Source of the DNA: Flavobacterium inviolabile
Lineage (GTDB): Bacteria > Bacteroidota > Bacteroidia > Flavobacteriales > Flavobacteriaceae
Direction of reading: 5' to 3'
NCBI RefSeq assembly: GCF_013389455.1
Contig: NZ_CP058278.1
Coordinates: 62,001 to 126,000, forward strand
DNA length: 64,000 nucleotides
Shown here piece after piece: positions 17,331 to 27,512 of the stretch (its first letter is position 1; each line of letters begins with the position of its first letter). The notes under the pieces are model-generated. The model ran no database searches. It was not told the DNA's origin and saw only the letters and a program-made list of their open reading frames with translations. The position numbers and the translations under genes were made by a program.

Positions 17331-18692
17331 CTATTTAATCGAGTTGATAATATCGTGTTTCGTGATAATATGGTGTTTCCCATTTCCTAAGTCAACCAAA
17401 ACTGCCTGATTGTCTTTATTGATCAATTTGGAAACTTCATCAATTGGTGTTCCCAATTTTACAACCGGGAAAGCCGCTCCCATTACTTCGCGGATAGGTT
17501 TGTCGGCAACATTTTTATCGGCAACGTAACTCTGGAATAAATCGGTTTCATCAACAGAACCTACAAATCCGGTTACATCAATTACCGGGATTTGTGATAT
17601 TTTGTGTTTTCGCATACGCTCAATAGCATGGGAAACCAATTCTTCTGTTCTTACTACCACCAACGGTTTGTCGATATGTTCTTTGATCAGATCTTCTGCT
17701 TTGGTTATTTCTTCTTCCAGGAATCCTCTTTCACGCATCCAGTCGTCATTAAACATTTTACCCACATAACGGCTACCACTGTCATGGAATAAAACCACCA
17801 CTACGTCTTCCGGTTTGAAATGTTCTTTTAACTGAATCAGTCCTTTTACAGCTGCTCCGGCTGAATTCCCTACAAAGATCCCTTCTTCCAAAGCAATTCT
17901 TCGCGTGTAAACTGCCGCATCCTTATCGGTAACTTTTGTAAAACCGTCAATTAATGAAAAGTCCACATTTTTAGGTAAGATGTCCTCTCCGATTCCCTCT
18001 GTAATATAGGAGTAAATTTCATTCTCATCGAAAATACCGGTTTCGTGGTATTTTTTAAATACCGAACCATACGTATCGATTCCCCAGATTTTGATATTCG
18101 GGTTTTTCTCTTTCAGGTATTTTGCCACACCCGAAATCGTTCCTCCTGTTCCCACTCCAACAACAAAGTGTGTAATTTTACCATCTGTCTGTTCCCAGAT
18201 TTCCGGTCCGGTCTGCTCATAATGTGCAATCGCATTGGAAGGATTATCATATTGGTTTACATACCAGGCATTCGGTGTTTCCTCTGCCAGACATTTGGAA
18301 ACGGAATAATAGGAACGTGGATCGGTAGGTTCAACATCTGTCGGACAAACCACAACTTTCGCCCCTACAGCACGCAGGATATCCATTTTTTCTTTGGATT
18401 GTTTATCCGAGATCACACAGATTAGTTTGTAACCTTTCACAATAGCTGCTAAGGCTAAGCCCATACCGGTATTTCCGGATGTCCCTTCAATAATAGTTCC
18501 GCCCGGTTTTAATCGCCCATCTGCTTCTGCATCTTCAATCATTTTTACCGCCATACGGTCTTTAACCGAGTTTCCGGGATTGAATGTTTCCACTTTAGCC
18601 AGCACTAAGGCATTTACTTCCTGGGTAACTTTATTTAATTGCACTAAAGGAGTATTTCCAATAGTTTCCAATATGTTTTTTGCGTATTTCAT
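17331..18692 (-). CDS. Cystathionine beta-synthase (PLP enzyme with CBS domain pair)
   Basis: Condenses serine with homocysteine to form cystathionine, or acts as a cysteine synthase-type beta-replacement enzyme. The 453-residue protein has a fold type II PLP domain (1-320) with PLP lysine in NPGNSVKDRMA, the substrate loop EGTSGNTGMG and the phosphate-binding GVGTGGTISG. Two CBS motifs follow at about 335-453 (VSHAIERMRKHKISQIPVID and PIDEVSKLINKDNQAVLVD), which in other CBS enzymes bind adenosyl ligands. It lies downstream of the porin gene on the same strand, 82 bases apart. Confidence 0.93.
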   Translation of the reverse strand: MKYAKNILETIGNTPLVQLNKVTQEVNALVLAKVETFNPGNSVKDRMAVKMIEDAEADGRLKPGGTIIEGTSGNTGMGLALAAIVKGYKLICVISDKQSKEKMDILRAVGAKVVVCPTDVEPTDPRSYYSVSKCLAEETPNAWYVNQYDNPSNAIAHYEQTGPEIWEQTDGKITHFVVGVGTGGTISGVAKYLKEKNPNIKIWGIDTYGSVFKKYHETGIFDENEIYSYITEGIGEDILPKNVDFSLIDGFTKVTDKDAAVYTRRIALEEGIFVGNSAGAAVKGLIQLKEHFKPEDVVVVLFHDSGSRYVGKMFNDDWMRERGFLEEEITKAEDLIKEHIDKPLVVVRTEELVSHAIERMRKHKISQIPVIDVTGFVGSVDETDLFQSYVADKNVADKPIREVMGAAFPVVKLGTPIDEVSKLINKDNQAVLVDLGNGKHHIITKHDIINSIK

Positions 18693-18774
18693 TATTTTAT
18701 TGTTTCTAAAAAAGTCGTTTATATACTATAAACTAAATTATTACAAAGATATTGATAATTAAGAGTGTCTTGTC

Positions 18775-20682
18775 TTAACTGAAGAAATTCCAAACCAGAC
18801 CGAAACGAATCATAAAATCATGATACGGATTATTCGTGTCCGAATAGAAGTTATAACCGGTAAAGCTGGAATTGAAATGTTCTGCTTTCAGGTAAATTCT
18901 GGTTTGTCTGATTTTGGCATTGATAAAGAAGTCCAATAGCGGAAAGTTCCCGATTTGTTTTTTCTCCTGAATATAAAATTCGCCCAATAGCGGATGGTAA
19001 TCATTCGCATAGTATTTTGAGAAATAGTTCAGGGTAACGCCCATTTGCAGGTATAATGCTTTTGAAAAGTAATAGTCGTTAAAATACAGCGTATTTCTTG
19101 CTACCAGTTCCGGAACGTTTAATATCCGATCCGATTGTTCCACCTTTTGGTATAAAAAGGTATTGTCCAATCCGAATTTACCAACCTTAAATTCTCTTCC
19201 GATTCTGGCTGAAAAATAATTGATCGTGTTGTTATACTGCGTTGGGGTAACCAGGATCTGGGTTTCATTCTGACTGTTATTTACAAAATACAGATGATCA
19301 TCTAAAATTGTGTATTTCGCAGCAGCATCAAACCATTTGGTTTTAGCTTCAAACTCGAAATTTTTAATTTTTTCGTTTTTAAAATTGTTTTTCCAGTTAT
19401 AGGCAATATAACCGCTCTGATATAAATTATAATTCAGGTCCGGTAATTTATTCATGGTCTGGAAACGGAATGAGAAAATATTCTTTTCATCCAGCGTATA
19501 ACGAACCGTTCCGTCAACTTTTGCCAGTGACTGATCGGTTATCGAGTTAGACAGCAATAAGGTTCCTTTCCATTTCCCTTTGTAGTATGAGTATTGTGCC
19601 CCGTATGAATCTATCTTATCATTCTGGGCATTCGGAACAGCAATTGTTCCATCACTGTTCAGTACAGTATTATTATAGAAATAATTATACTTATACTCTT
19701 CTAAGTAAAATTGAAAATCACCGAATAACTGGTTCGAATAGGCTACTCCTATTTTATTATAAATACTGTTGAATCTTGTTTTATTGTTGACACTGCTGGA
19801 ATAGGCAGAACCGAATCGTTCATTTGCCGTTGGCTGGGCATAATTAAAAAACTTATACTCATAATTTAGCTGATGCAGGAAAACAAGACTATTCGGATTG
19901 TCCTTATTTAACCGGAAACTGTGGTCAATAAAAATTCTTTTTCCTTCCAGAGAGGATTTTGTGTCATCCGAAAAATAGACATCCAAACGTGCCCTGTCGT
20001 CATAAGGCGGGATGCTGTTCTCAAAATCCGATAGGTTCTTAACACCGCCATTTTCATGATTTAAGATATCCTGTACGGCGAAGTGCATTTTTAGGTTATA
20101 ACGGTTATCAGTGGTATGATAGCTGGTAATAAATCTGAAATTCCCGGTACTGGAAAGCTGGTTAACATATTTACCTAAAGAACGAAGTCCTTTATAACCA
20201 ACCGACATATTGAAATTTTTAGACGTATTCAAGGAAAGAAAGGCATCCAGATTTTGTCCTTGCTCCATCACCGATTTATAATACAGTTCGGTCATTGGCG
20301 TCGGCATCGAATAATACTTAATATCCTCAGCTCTCATATAGGCAAAATGCTTTGCTTTGAAACCAAATTCCGGATAGGCATTATAGGAAGTCAACCCGTA
20401 ATCCAGCGTGTTATACGTTTGTCCTTCATTAGCAAAAGGCATTAATCCAAAAATATCTTTTCGCAGATAATTAAGTGCGTATTCTTTTTTTATGGTTAGT
20501 GAAGTGTCTACATAGGTAGTATCTTTTTCCAGAGAGATAATTTTATATTGGTTAATCGGGGCAACATGTTTTTTCTCATCTGATACTCTCAATGATTTTC
20601 TTGGCTTAATCGTATCCAATTGTTCCTGGCCTAACATTGACAAAGAGCAGAAAAAAAATACCGTCAAAAAAAGATGCTTCAT
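18775..20682 (-). CDS. Putative outer-membrane porin
   Basis: A 635-residue protein with a signal peptide (1-18, ending MLGQ) and a long series of alternating hydrophobic/aromatic strands ending in phenylalanine (FGLVWNFFS), typical of an outer-membrane beta barrel. The N-terminal segment DIFGLMPFANEGQTYNTL is characteristic of the Bacteroidota putative porin family. The substrate is unknown. Its -7 box TACCTTTG is at 20701-20708. Confidence 0.75.
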   Translation of the reverse strand: MKHLFLTVFFFCSLSMLGQEQLDTIKPRKSLRVSDEKKHVAPINQYKIISLEKDTTYVDTSLTIKKEYALNYLRKDIFGLMPFANEGQTYNTLDYGLTSYNAYPEFGFKAKHFAYMRAEDIKYYSMPTPMTELYYKSVMEQGQNLDAFLSLNTSKNFNMSVGYKGLRSLGKYVNQLSSTGNFRFITSYHTTDNRYNLKMHFAVQDILNHENGGVKNLSDFENSIPPYDDRARLDVYFSDDTKSSLEGKRIFIDHSFRLNKDNPNSLVFLHQLNYEYKFFNYAQPTANERFGSAYSSSVNNKTRFNSIYNKIGVAYSNQLFGDFQFYLEEYKYNYFYNNTVLNSDGTIAVPNAQNDKIDSYGAQYSYYKGKWKGTLLLSNSITDQSLAKVDGTVRYTLDEKNIFSFRFQTMNKLPDLNYNLYQSGYIAYNWKNNFKNEKIKNFEFEAKTKWFDAAAKYTILDDHLYFVNNSQNETQILVTPTQYNNTINYFSARIGREFKVGKFGLDNTFLYQKVEQSDRILNVPELVARNTLYFNDYYFSKALYLQMGVTLNYFSKYYANDYHPLLGEFYIQEKKQIGNFPLLDFFINAKIRQTRIYLKAEHFNSSFTGYNFYSDTNNPYHDFMIRFGLVWNFFS

Positions 20683-20700
20683 AATTCTATATTAGAAAGG

Positions 20701-20708
20701 CAAAGGTA
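20701..20708 (-). promoter_or_regulatory. -7 promoter box of the porin gene
   Basis: TACCTTTG on the minus strand, 18 bases upstream of the porin ATG. No clean TTG is present at -33. Confidence 0.45.
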
Positions 20709-20802
20709 TTAGAATTTTATAAATAATAAGGTCATTCTAAAAAATGAGCGTAATTTTTATACTATCCTTTTATTTTTTTAACCCGGTATTCTTACAAATA
20801 AA

Positions 20803-20826
20803 AAAGCGCCCCGATTGGGGCGCTTT
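20803..20826 (-). terminator. Terminator of the SusC/SusD operon
   Basis: AAAGCGCCCC-GATT-GGGGCGCTTT is a perfect 10-bp stem followed by a T run on the minus strand, 19 bases after the last lipoprotein gene of the operon. Confidence 0.92.
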
Positions 20827-20845
20827 AAAAATATATCGTTAAATA

Positions 20846-21868
20846 TTATTTTTTATGTTTTAATGCTTTTCTTACTTTGAAAGCATCGATCATTTTAGCA
20901 GCACTCTTACCTTGAGCAAGAACAGTGCTACCATTTAAAATAGTGAATACACCATTTTGAACTTTAACTCTAACGATAACTGTTAAGTCACCATCTCCGT
21001 TACCTCCATTAGGAGCTCCGGAATCACCTTGAGAGTTAGATGTTAACATTCCTGTTGATTGTGTAAATGATCCAGACAATGTGCTAGAACCACCTCTAAG
21101 ATAATCAACTGTGATTGGAATATTGAACTCAGGTAATCCTAAAGAAGGAAGACCGATATCGTTATAAAGGTAACCAGCAATGATATACTCACCATCAGGA
21201 TACTCGCTTAATGGCATGTTTAAATGCTCAGGGCAATCTCCTGTTTGAGCACCGTTTCCAAAAGGATTAAGTGTAGCAGCATCGAAAACTAAGATATCAA
21301 TATCATACTCTTCTTCACAAAGAGAATATGTCTGACCTCCGAATGAGAAAGTTTTATCCCAAGATAAAGTTAAATCTAATTCGTCTTTAACAACGTTTTT
21401 GATTGTTACATTTACAACCTGATCAATAACAGCATTTAAATTAAATGTTCCGCTTAATCTTATTGCAAAAGTTTCGTTATCATCAACTGCATCATCAATA
21501 ACTGTAGGAATTTTAACAGTGTAGCTTGATGCATTTGCAGGGATAGTAACCATAAATCCGTCAGCACCTAAACCTTCATCAATTCCGATTGGTGTTCCAG
21601 GTAATGAGAAATCGTCATCGATAGTAGCTGTACCACCTGGCAACAATTCAAGTTTCACCTGAATCGGAGCGTTGATAGTTCTGCTTGGTGTTAGTACGAT
21701 TGACACAAATTCACCTTCATTAACAGTATAAGAAGTCTGTGCTACTGATACAGTAGGCTTTTGGTTGTAAACAAAATCAACCTCATTATCATTACAAGAT
21801 ACTAAAGCGAATCCCGACAACAATAATGCAAAAGCTGAATTTAAATATCTTTTATTATTTTTTTTCAT
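20846..21868 (-). CDS. SusC/D-associated surface lipoprotein with Calx-beta-like domain
   Basis: A 340-residue lipoprotein with lipobox ALVSC at about residue 25 (mature CNDNEVD). An all-beta N-terminal part resembles a Calx-beta domain (TVNEGEFVSIVLTPSRTINAPI and DDAVDDNETFAIRLSGT, about 45-155). The second half (about 160-300) is unlike families I know. It ends in a Lys-rich tail. It is the last gene of the susC-susD operon, so it probably is an accessory binding lipoprotein on the cell surface. Confidence 0.7.
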   Translation of the reverse strand: MKKNNKRYLNSAFALLLSGFALVSCNDNEVDFVYNQKPTVSVAQTSYTVNEGEFVSIVLTPSRTINAPIQVKLELLPGGTATIDDDFSLPGTPIGIDEGLGADGFMVTIPANASSYTVKIPTVIDDAVDDNETFAIRLSGTFNLNAVIDQVVNVTIKNVVKDELDLTLSWDKTFSFGGQTYSLCEEEYDIDILVFDAATLNPFGNGAQTGDCPEHLNMPLSEYPDGEYIIAGYLYNDIGLPSLGLPEFNIPITVDYLRGGSSTLSGSFTQSTGMLTSNSQGDSGAPNGGNGDGDLTVIVRVKVQNGVFTILNGSTVLAQGKSAAKMIDAFKVRKALKHKK

Positions 21869-21888
21869 ATTGAAATTTTATTATCGTG

Positions 21889-22671
21889 TTAGATTACTTT
21901 TTTAACAAGCCAGCTTAGATTAGTATAACCAGCTACACCAACAATAGTAACATTAGTAAATCTTAAATCACCATTAGACTGAACCTGACCAACTCCAGAA
22001 ATTGCATTTGTAGCGTTGTGAGTCCAATCTGTAATTCTCAATGTACCACACACATCACTAAAGTACATATCATACTGAGTGAATCCTGGTGTAATATTTG
22101 ACTTGTACTCACCGATACCTACAGCTGTAATTAAAACAGGTTGAGGACCAGATGTATAATTAAGAACATAGTTACCTGCTAAGTTAGAGAAACATTGTCC
22201 TACTAAAGTAATTCTTACTTTACTAAAGTTTGATCCAACAACAGTTGCGCTAGCAGAAGAAGCTCCTGTAATTTTCAAAACGATGTTTTTATTACTACCA
22301 ACAACGATAGCTCCACTGTGAACAGTAATTGGAACTAAAACCGTTTTACTTCCCGCTGGAATAATAACAGTACGGTTAGCTGTAGGGAAATTAAATTGTA
22401 CCCCTTCAGTTGCAGTACTAGCTGCATCTACTTCATAAGTAACAGCAACATCCTGATCTACTGGTAAACCATTATTACCACCGATTAATTCAATCGCAGC
22501 GTTAATCGTTTTATCAGTACCATCGGTTACGATTGAAGCACTTTGAGTAGTTCTAGGAAAACCTACAATAGCTCTAGAATCACCATAAGAAGGTGCTTCA
22601 TCACCTAAATCACACGATACTGTCGCTGCAGTAGCCGTGATTAATAAAAATAATAATTTAATTTTTTTCAT
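21889..22671 (-). CDS. SusC/D-associated lipoprotein
   Basis: A 260-residue lipoprotein with lipobox TVSC at about residue 20. Beta-rich sequence, with IIPAGSKTVLVPITVHSG and NIVLKITGAS, resembles the Calx-beta-like or DUF1735-type repeats seen in SusE-like proteins. It lies 14 bases downstream of the SusD gene and 20 bases upstream of the next lipoprotein gene. It is inferred to be a ligand-binding accessory. Confidence 0.7.
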   Translation of the reverse strand: MKKIKLLFLLITATAATVSCDLGDEAPSYGDSRAIVGFPRTTQSASIVTDGTDKTINAAIELIGGNNGLPVDQDVAVTYEVDAASTATEGVQFNFPTANRTVIIPAGSKTVLVPITVHSGAIVVGSNKNIVLKITGASSASATVVGSNFSKVRITLVGQCFSNLAGNYVLNYTSGPQPVLITAVGIGEYKSNITPGFTQYDMYFSDVCGTLRITDWTHNATNAISGVGQVQSNGDLRFTNVTIVGVAGYTNLSWLVKKVI

Positions 22672-22685
22672 AAACTTAATTTTTT

Positions 22686-24188
22686 TTATGGAAGATTCCA
22701 GAAAATCTTGTTAGTAAATGCATCATTTTGAGATTGACTTGGAACGTTGTTACCATTAGCAGTATACTCAGATCCAGGATACATCAATCTTACCGGTTTA
22801 GCTGGTCTGGTAGCAGTAAGTGCTAGGTCTGTCTGAGGGTAACTAGTTCTTGTATATTCAATCCAAGACTCAAGACCATTGATGCTCATTAAAGCAATCC
22901 ATTTTTGAGTCATGATAGCCTCAACTTTATCAGCAGTAGCATCCCAACCTAATTTATCAATGCCGTTAGTATTAGCAATATAAGTTGGTCCTCCTGCAGC
23001 TCCTAATAAATCAAAAGATTTTTGGATACCCGTTTGGAATAAAGCTTTAGCATCACCAGTTAAATACCCTTTATGCACAGCTTCTGACTGTAAGAAATAA
23101 CTTTCAGCAGCTGTAAATATATAACCGTCCTGAGCAGAATTCTTAACAATACCAGGTCCGAAGTTTGCTAAGTTATCAGTAGCCTCGATACCTGTTTGTC
23201 CTTGAATAACTCCTTCATAAGCACTACCATTTTGTTTCCATAATCTAGGTAAACGATTATCAAATGCAAGAGAAGGATTACTAGGACTGTATTTAACACC
23301 ATTTAAAGATTCAATAGCATTTTTAGTAGCTACAGTTGAAAGGTAACCAGCTCTAGCCGTTGTTTCATTAATGTTAAATCCATAAGTATTGTAGAATGGA
23401 TTTTGTTTATCATTATTAGCATTAGAATAACCTGGATTAACTTTAGCATCAGCTGTTAAGAACTGAGCACCAGAAGCCGTTAATTCATTCATTTCAGCTG
23501 TAATGTAAGCCTGACTGGAAGCAACACCGGATTCTCTTATTAACAATCTTAATTTAAGTGTGTTAGCAAATTTCTCCCAGTTAACCATGTTTCCTTTGAA
23601 AATAGCATCCTCATTACCAACAGCTGTAGTGTTAGCAGGAGCATTATGAATCATAGCAACAGCTGTTTCCAACTCAACAACTAAAGATCTGTAAATATCC
23701 TTAGCATTATCATAAGCAGGAGTAGTGTTCAATGGATTATGTGCCTGAGAATATGGCATATTTCCATATAAATCTACTAAATACTGAAAGTAAAATGCTT
23801 TTACAATCTTAGCAATAGCTTTATGGTTATCATAATTATCAGCAGGATAATTTTGAATGTTTGTTAAACCTAAGGTTGTTAGGAATAAATTCTCCCAGGT
23901 TCTTGAATAGAATGAGTTATCAATATTCAAATCGAACTCAACAGTGTAAATACCTGTGTAAGAATTTACGTTACCACCCCAGCTGTTCATAAACAAGTTA
24001 CCTAACCTGTTTTGATCAACTGCAAATGTTCTATATGGCTGTGTAATAGCCCCACCTAATGCCAAGTTTGGAGTTACACTCTCATAAATTGGGTTAGTCG
24101 GTGAGTTATTAATATCCAAATAATCATCACATGACGACAAACCAAGTGCCGCAACTAATGAGAATATATGTACTTTATACTTTTTCAT
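22686..24188 (-). CDS. SusD/RagB-like nutrient-binding lipoprotein (SusD-like_2 type)
   Basis: A 500-residue outer-membrane lipoprotein that caps a SusC transporter. The lipobox ends LSSC (about 16-19), followed by DDYLDINNSPTNP, the typical start of this family. The TPR-like core has VKAFYFQYLVDLYGNMPYSQ (about 130-150), a hallmark of the SusD-like_2 group. It lies 12 bases after the susC gene. The substrate is not evident and no glycan-degrading enzyme is encoded nearby. Confidence 0.93.
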   Translation of the reverse strand: MKKYKVHIFSLVAALGLSSCDDYLDINNSPTNPIYESVTPNLALGGAITQPYRTFAVDQNRLGNLFMNSWGGNVNSYTGIYTVEFDLNIDNSFYSRTWENLFLTTLGLTNIQNYPADNYDNHKAIAKIVKAFYFQYLVDLYGNMPYSQAHNPLNTTPAYDNAKDIYRSLVVELETAVAMIHNAPANTTAVGNEDAIFKGNMVNWEKFANTLKLRLLIRESGVASSQAYITAEMNELTASGAQFLTADAKVNPGYSNANNDKQNPFYNTYGFNINETTARAGYLSTVATKNAIESLNGVKYSPSNPSLAFDNRLPRLWKQNGSAYEGVIQGQTGIEATDNLANFGPGIVKNSAQDGYIFTAAESYFLQSEAVHKGYLTGDAKALFQTGIQKSFDLLGAAGGPTYIANTNGIDKLGWDATADKVEAIMTQKWIALMSINGLESWIEYTRTSYPQTDLALTATRPAKPVRLMYPGSEYTANGNNVPSQSQNDAFTNKIFWNLP

Positions 24189-24200
24189 ACTTCTTTAAAA

Positions 24201-27200
24201 TTAAAATGTTAAGTTAAGACTGAAACCGATAGTTCTAGTGTTTGGATACTGGTTAGTACCATTAGCACCACTATTACTTGTACCTGAAGCCAATCCAACC
24301 GCATTACCATTATTTATTGATCCTTCTGGATCATCATATCCTCTGTTTTCTCTTGCAAGAACTGTAAATGGATTTCTAGCATTTACACCTACTCTTAAAC
24401 TAGTCAATCCTGTTCTTTCTAACATTTTAGAAGGGATTGCATAACTTAAAGCTAACTCACGAACTTTGAATGCTGTAGCATCTAAAATGTAGTTCTCATC
24501 AATGTTAGAGTAAGTATTAGCATAATATTGTTGAATTCCTGTTGAAGATCCTCCTCCAGTTACAACTGAATTATTAGCAACGTAAGTACCAGTAGCTGTA
24601 TCTAAATAAGAAGAGTTTGGCATAATAAATCCGTTTCTTCCGTTTTCAGCTGAATCCACTAAATATCCAAAAGAACTTAATGTATTTTTAGTACCTGAAT
24701 AATACTGGTGACCAGTTCTGTAATCCATTACTGCAGCTAAACGTAATCCTTTGAAATCAATTGAAGTATTTAATCCTAAGATATAATCTGGAGTAGTTTT
24801 ACCTAACTTCATTAATTCAGTAGATTTTAATGGGTTTCCTGTGTTAGCATCAACAATGATACGTCCTTCACCATCTCTTTGGTATCCAAAACCTTTGATG
24901 ATAGGATATTCTTCACCTTCTTCAGCAAAAATACCGTAAGTTCCGTAAGGAGAGTAAATTGCAACAGAGTTAGTGTTATCAGAAACTTTTTCAACAGTAG
25001 TTTTAGTTTTAGAGAAACTGAATTTTGCTTCCCATGTAAAATCTTTAGTTTTGATAGGTGTAATACCTAAGTCAATCTCGATACCTTTTGCTTTAGTAGC
25101 ACCAATGTTAGTAACATAGTTAGGGTTACCAGAAGCATAAGAAGAACTCACACTAGTGATCAAGTCAGTGTTATCACTGATATAACCAGAAGCTTCTAAA
25201 GTAATTCTGTCATTTAAGAAACCTAAGTTAATTGTAGCCTCTTTAGACACGTAGAACTCTGGTTTGATATAAGGGTTTGTTCTTGAATTGTATGCAATTG
25301 TAGGTTGAACGTTTGGAACGTAAGAGTTAATTCCGTTGAACGGATAACCTGTAGATTGTCTGTATAAGTTATTGATTTCATAAGCGGCAACATCAGCATT
25401 ACCAACTTTTACAACACTGAACATTACTTTAGCATACGATAATACTTTGTTATCTTTTAAACTTTCGAAAGCTTTAGTAGGCACGAAAGAGATACCAGCA
25501 CTTGGGTAGAAATAACTGTTGTTATCTTTATCTAAGAAAGATACCCACTCGTTTCTTCCTGTTAAGTTCAAGAATAAATAATCTTTATACGCTAAATCAA
25601 CGTTTGCGAAATAAGCATATTTTCTAACTCTGCTTTCTGCATTAGAAGCATTCGGTACACTTGAAACGTTACCAATATTGTATAATCCAGGAAGCGCTAA
25701 CTGTGTTCCAGAAACTGAAGTTTGAGTAGCAAATCTATCTTGGATATTGTTACCAATATTCGCTTTGAAGTTGATATCTTTAGTTAAATCATAATCAAAG
25801 TTAACTAATAAATCACCATAGATATTTCTTCTTGCCAAGTTAGAAGTACTGAAGCTAGAGATAATTGATCCGTCAGAAATCTGGTAAGGATCTTTATAGT
25901 CATTAGTATAACCTAAAGCTCTGTTTTGTTGGAAACTAACATTCGCTGTATATACTACATTGATGTTTTTGTTAATTTCATAAGATATTTTACCAATACC
26001 GTTGAAAACATCAGCTAAAGCCTGGTTTCTTACGTTATCAACAACCCAGTAAGGATTTCTTCCATAGTAAGAATATCCGTGCTCGTTACTAGCATTATCA
26101 AACATTTTGATTGGAATGTTAGTAGGTGTCTGTAGTAAGTTGTAGTATAAACTTGAACTTGTAGTATTCGAAACTTGTGTAGTGTAAGCAACGTTACCTT
26201 CTACATTGAATTTACCAACTTTTTTACCAGCTCTGAATTGGAAGTTTGTTCTATCTAAAACGTCTCTGTTTACAATGAACTCATTTCTGAATTTGTTAGC
26301 TGAGAAGAAAAGGTAACCATCTTCATTACCAGAAGATAAAGTAACTCCGTTTTGAGTTAAAATTCCTGTTTTAAAGAATTTTTTGATATTATCACTTCCT
26401 TGAGACTCATAAGGCAACATATAATAGTTACCATCAGCTTGAGGTAAACCTGTAGGCTGGATAGATCCGTCAAACTCAGGACCCCAAGCACCATTCTCAT
26501 AAGAATAATGTTGCCCATCCCATCCTTGACCATATCTTGTTTGTCTTTCTGGAAGGTAAGCCACATTAGAAAAGTCAATTGAAGAGTTAATACTAACTGT
26601 CATTTTTTGACCTTGAGCAGAACCTTTTTTAGTTGTAACAATTAAAGCACCGTTAACACCATCAGATCCGTACAAAGCAGCACCTTGAGAACCTTTAATA
26701 GTATTTACTGACTCAATTGTTTCAGGTGGCAACTGTTGTAAAACAGCAGCTGATGAAATAACACCATCAATTACAACCAAAGCTTGGTTATTTTGAGTAA
26801 GTGATTTTGCAGCACGGATAACGATTCTGGTTGTAGCATCAACAGCACTGTTTGTCTGGTTGATTTGTAAACCTGAAACTTTACCTGTTAAAGCCTGAAC
26901 AACACTTGGGCTGGAAGCCTGGTTCAATTCTTTCGCTTTAACAACCTGGTTAGCGGAAGTTATCGCATCCACTCTCTTTTTAATACCTAAAGCACCAACA
27001 ACAACTTCATTTAATTGTCTTGCTTCGGCTTGCAGTGCAACATTTACTTTGTTACTAGCACCAACAGTAACTGATGATGATTGCATTCCAACAAATGTAA
27101 AAACCAACACTTGTCCTTGTGATGCTTTGATGGAATAATTACCATCCATATCAGTTTGTGTGCCTTGTGTTGTTCCTTTGATCACAACACTAACACCAGG

Positions 27201-27314
27201 TAATGGTAAACCTCCCTCGGTCACAGTACCTGTAACAGTTTTCTCCTGTGCGAACGAAAACTGCATTGAAAACGCTAGTAAAAGCGTAAAAATCCATTTA
27301 AACTTCGATCTCAT
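24201..27314 (-). CDS. SusC/RagA-family TonB-linked outer-membrane transporter
   Basis: A 1037-residue TonB-dependent transporter. It has a signal peptide (1-22), an N-terminal carboxypeptidase-like domain (about 26-95, TVTGTVTEGGLPLPGVSVVIKGT), a plug domain (about 115-230, with the SusC signature INTIKGSQGAALYGSDGVNGA) and a long barrel ending in FSLNLTF. It is the first gene of an operon with SusD and two lipoproteins. The family imports oligosaccharides or peptides with SusD; the substrate here is unknown. Confidence 0.95.
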   Translation of the reverse strand: MRSKFKWIFTLLLAFSMQFSFAQEKTVTGTVTEGGLPLPGVSVVIKGTTQGTQTDMDGNYSIKASQGQVLVFTFVGMQSSSVTVGASNKVNVALQAEARQLNEVVVGALGIKKRVDAITSANQVVKAKELNQASSPSVVQALTGKVSGLQINQTNSAVDATTRIVIRAAKSLTQNNQALVVIDGVISSAAVLQQLPPETIESVNTIKGSQGAALYGSDGVNGALIVTTKKGSAQGQKMTVSINSSIDFSNVAYLPERQTRYGQGWDGQHYSYENGAWGPEFDGSIQPTGLPQADGNYYMLPYESQGSDNIKKFFKTGILTQNGVTLSSGNEDGYLFFSANKFRNEFIVNRDVLDRTNFQFRAGKKVGKFNVEGNVAYTTQVSNTTSSSLYYNLLQTPTNIPIKMFDNASNEHGYSYYGRNPYWVVDNVRNQALADVFNGIGKISYEINKNINVVYTANVSFQQNRALGYTNDYKDPYQISDGSIISSFSTSNLARRNIYGDLLVNFDYDLTKDINFKANIGNNIQDRFATQTSVSGTQLALPGLYNIGNVSSVPNASNAESRVRKYAYFANVDLAYKDYLFLNLTGRNEWVSFLDKDNNSYFYPSAGISFVPTKAFESLKDNKVLSYAKVMFSVVKVGNADVAAYEINNLYRQSTGYPFNGINSYVPNVQPTIAYNSRTNPYIKPEFYVSKEATINLGFLNDRITLEASGYISDNTDLITSVSSSYASGNPNYVTNIGATKAKGIEIDLGITPIKTKDFTWEAKFSFSKTKTTVEKVSDNTNSVAIYSPYGTYGIFAEEGEEYPIIKGFGYQRDGEGRIIVDANTGNPLKSTELMKLGKTTPDYILGLNTSIDFKGLRLAAVMDYRTGHQYYSGTKNTLSSFGYLVDSAENGRNGFIMPNSSYLDTATGTYVANNSVVTGGGSSTGIQQYYANTYSNIDENYILDATAFKVRELALSYAIPSKMLERTGLTSLRVGVNARNPFTVLARENRGYDDPEGSINNGNAVGLASGTSNSGANGTNQYPNTRTIGFSLNLTF

Positions 27315-27370
27315 ATTAAATTTATTTGAGTTAGTTATTCCGCAAACTTCTTAATAATTTCTTAAATAAA

Positions 27371-27378
27371 CAAATATA
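27371..27378 (-). promoter_or_regulatory. -7 promoter box of the SusC/SusD operon
   Basis: TATATTTG on the minus strand, 56 bases before the susC ATG. No clear TTG is seen at -33, so an activator may be needed. No neighbouring regulator gene (SusR, anti-sigma/ECF) was found. Confidence 0.45.
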
Positions 27379-27512
27379 ATATAGGAATTGTAGCATTTTA
27401 TTTGTGTTAAAAAAACACCCTAAGAAATACAGTATGCAAAAAAAAGTCCTAATATCCACAGCAGATTACTCAGAAAATTTGTTGTTTTTTTATATTTTTA
27501 CCAAAAACAAAA

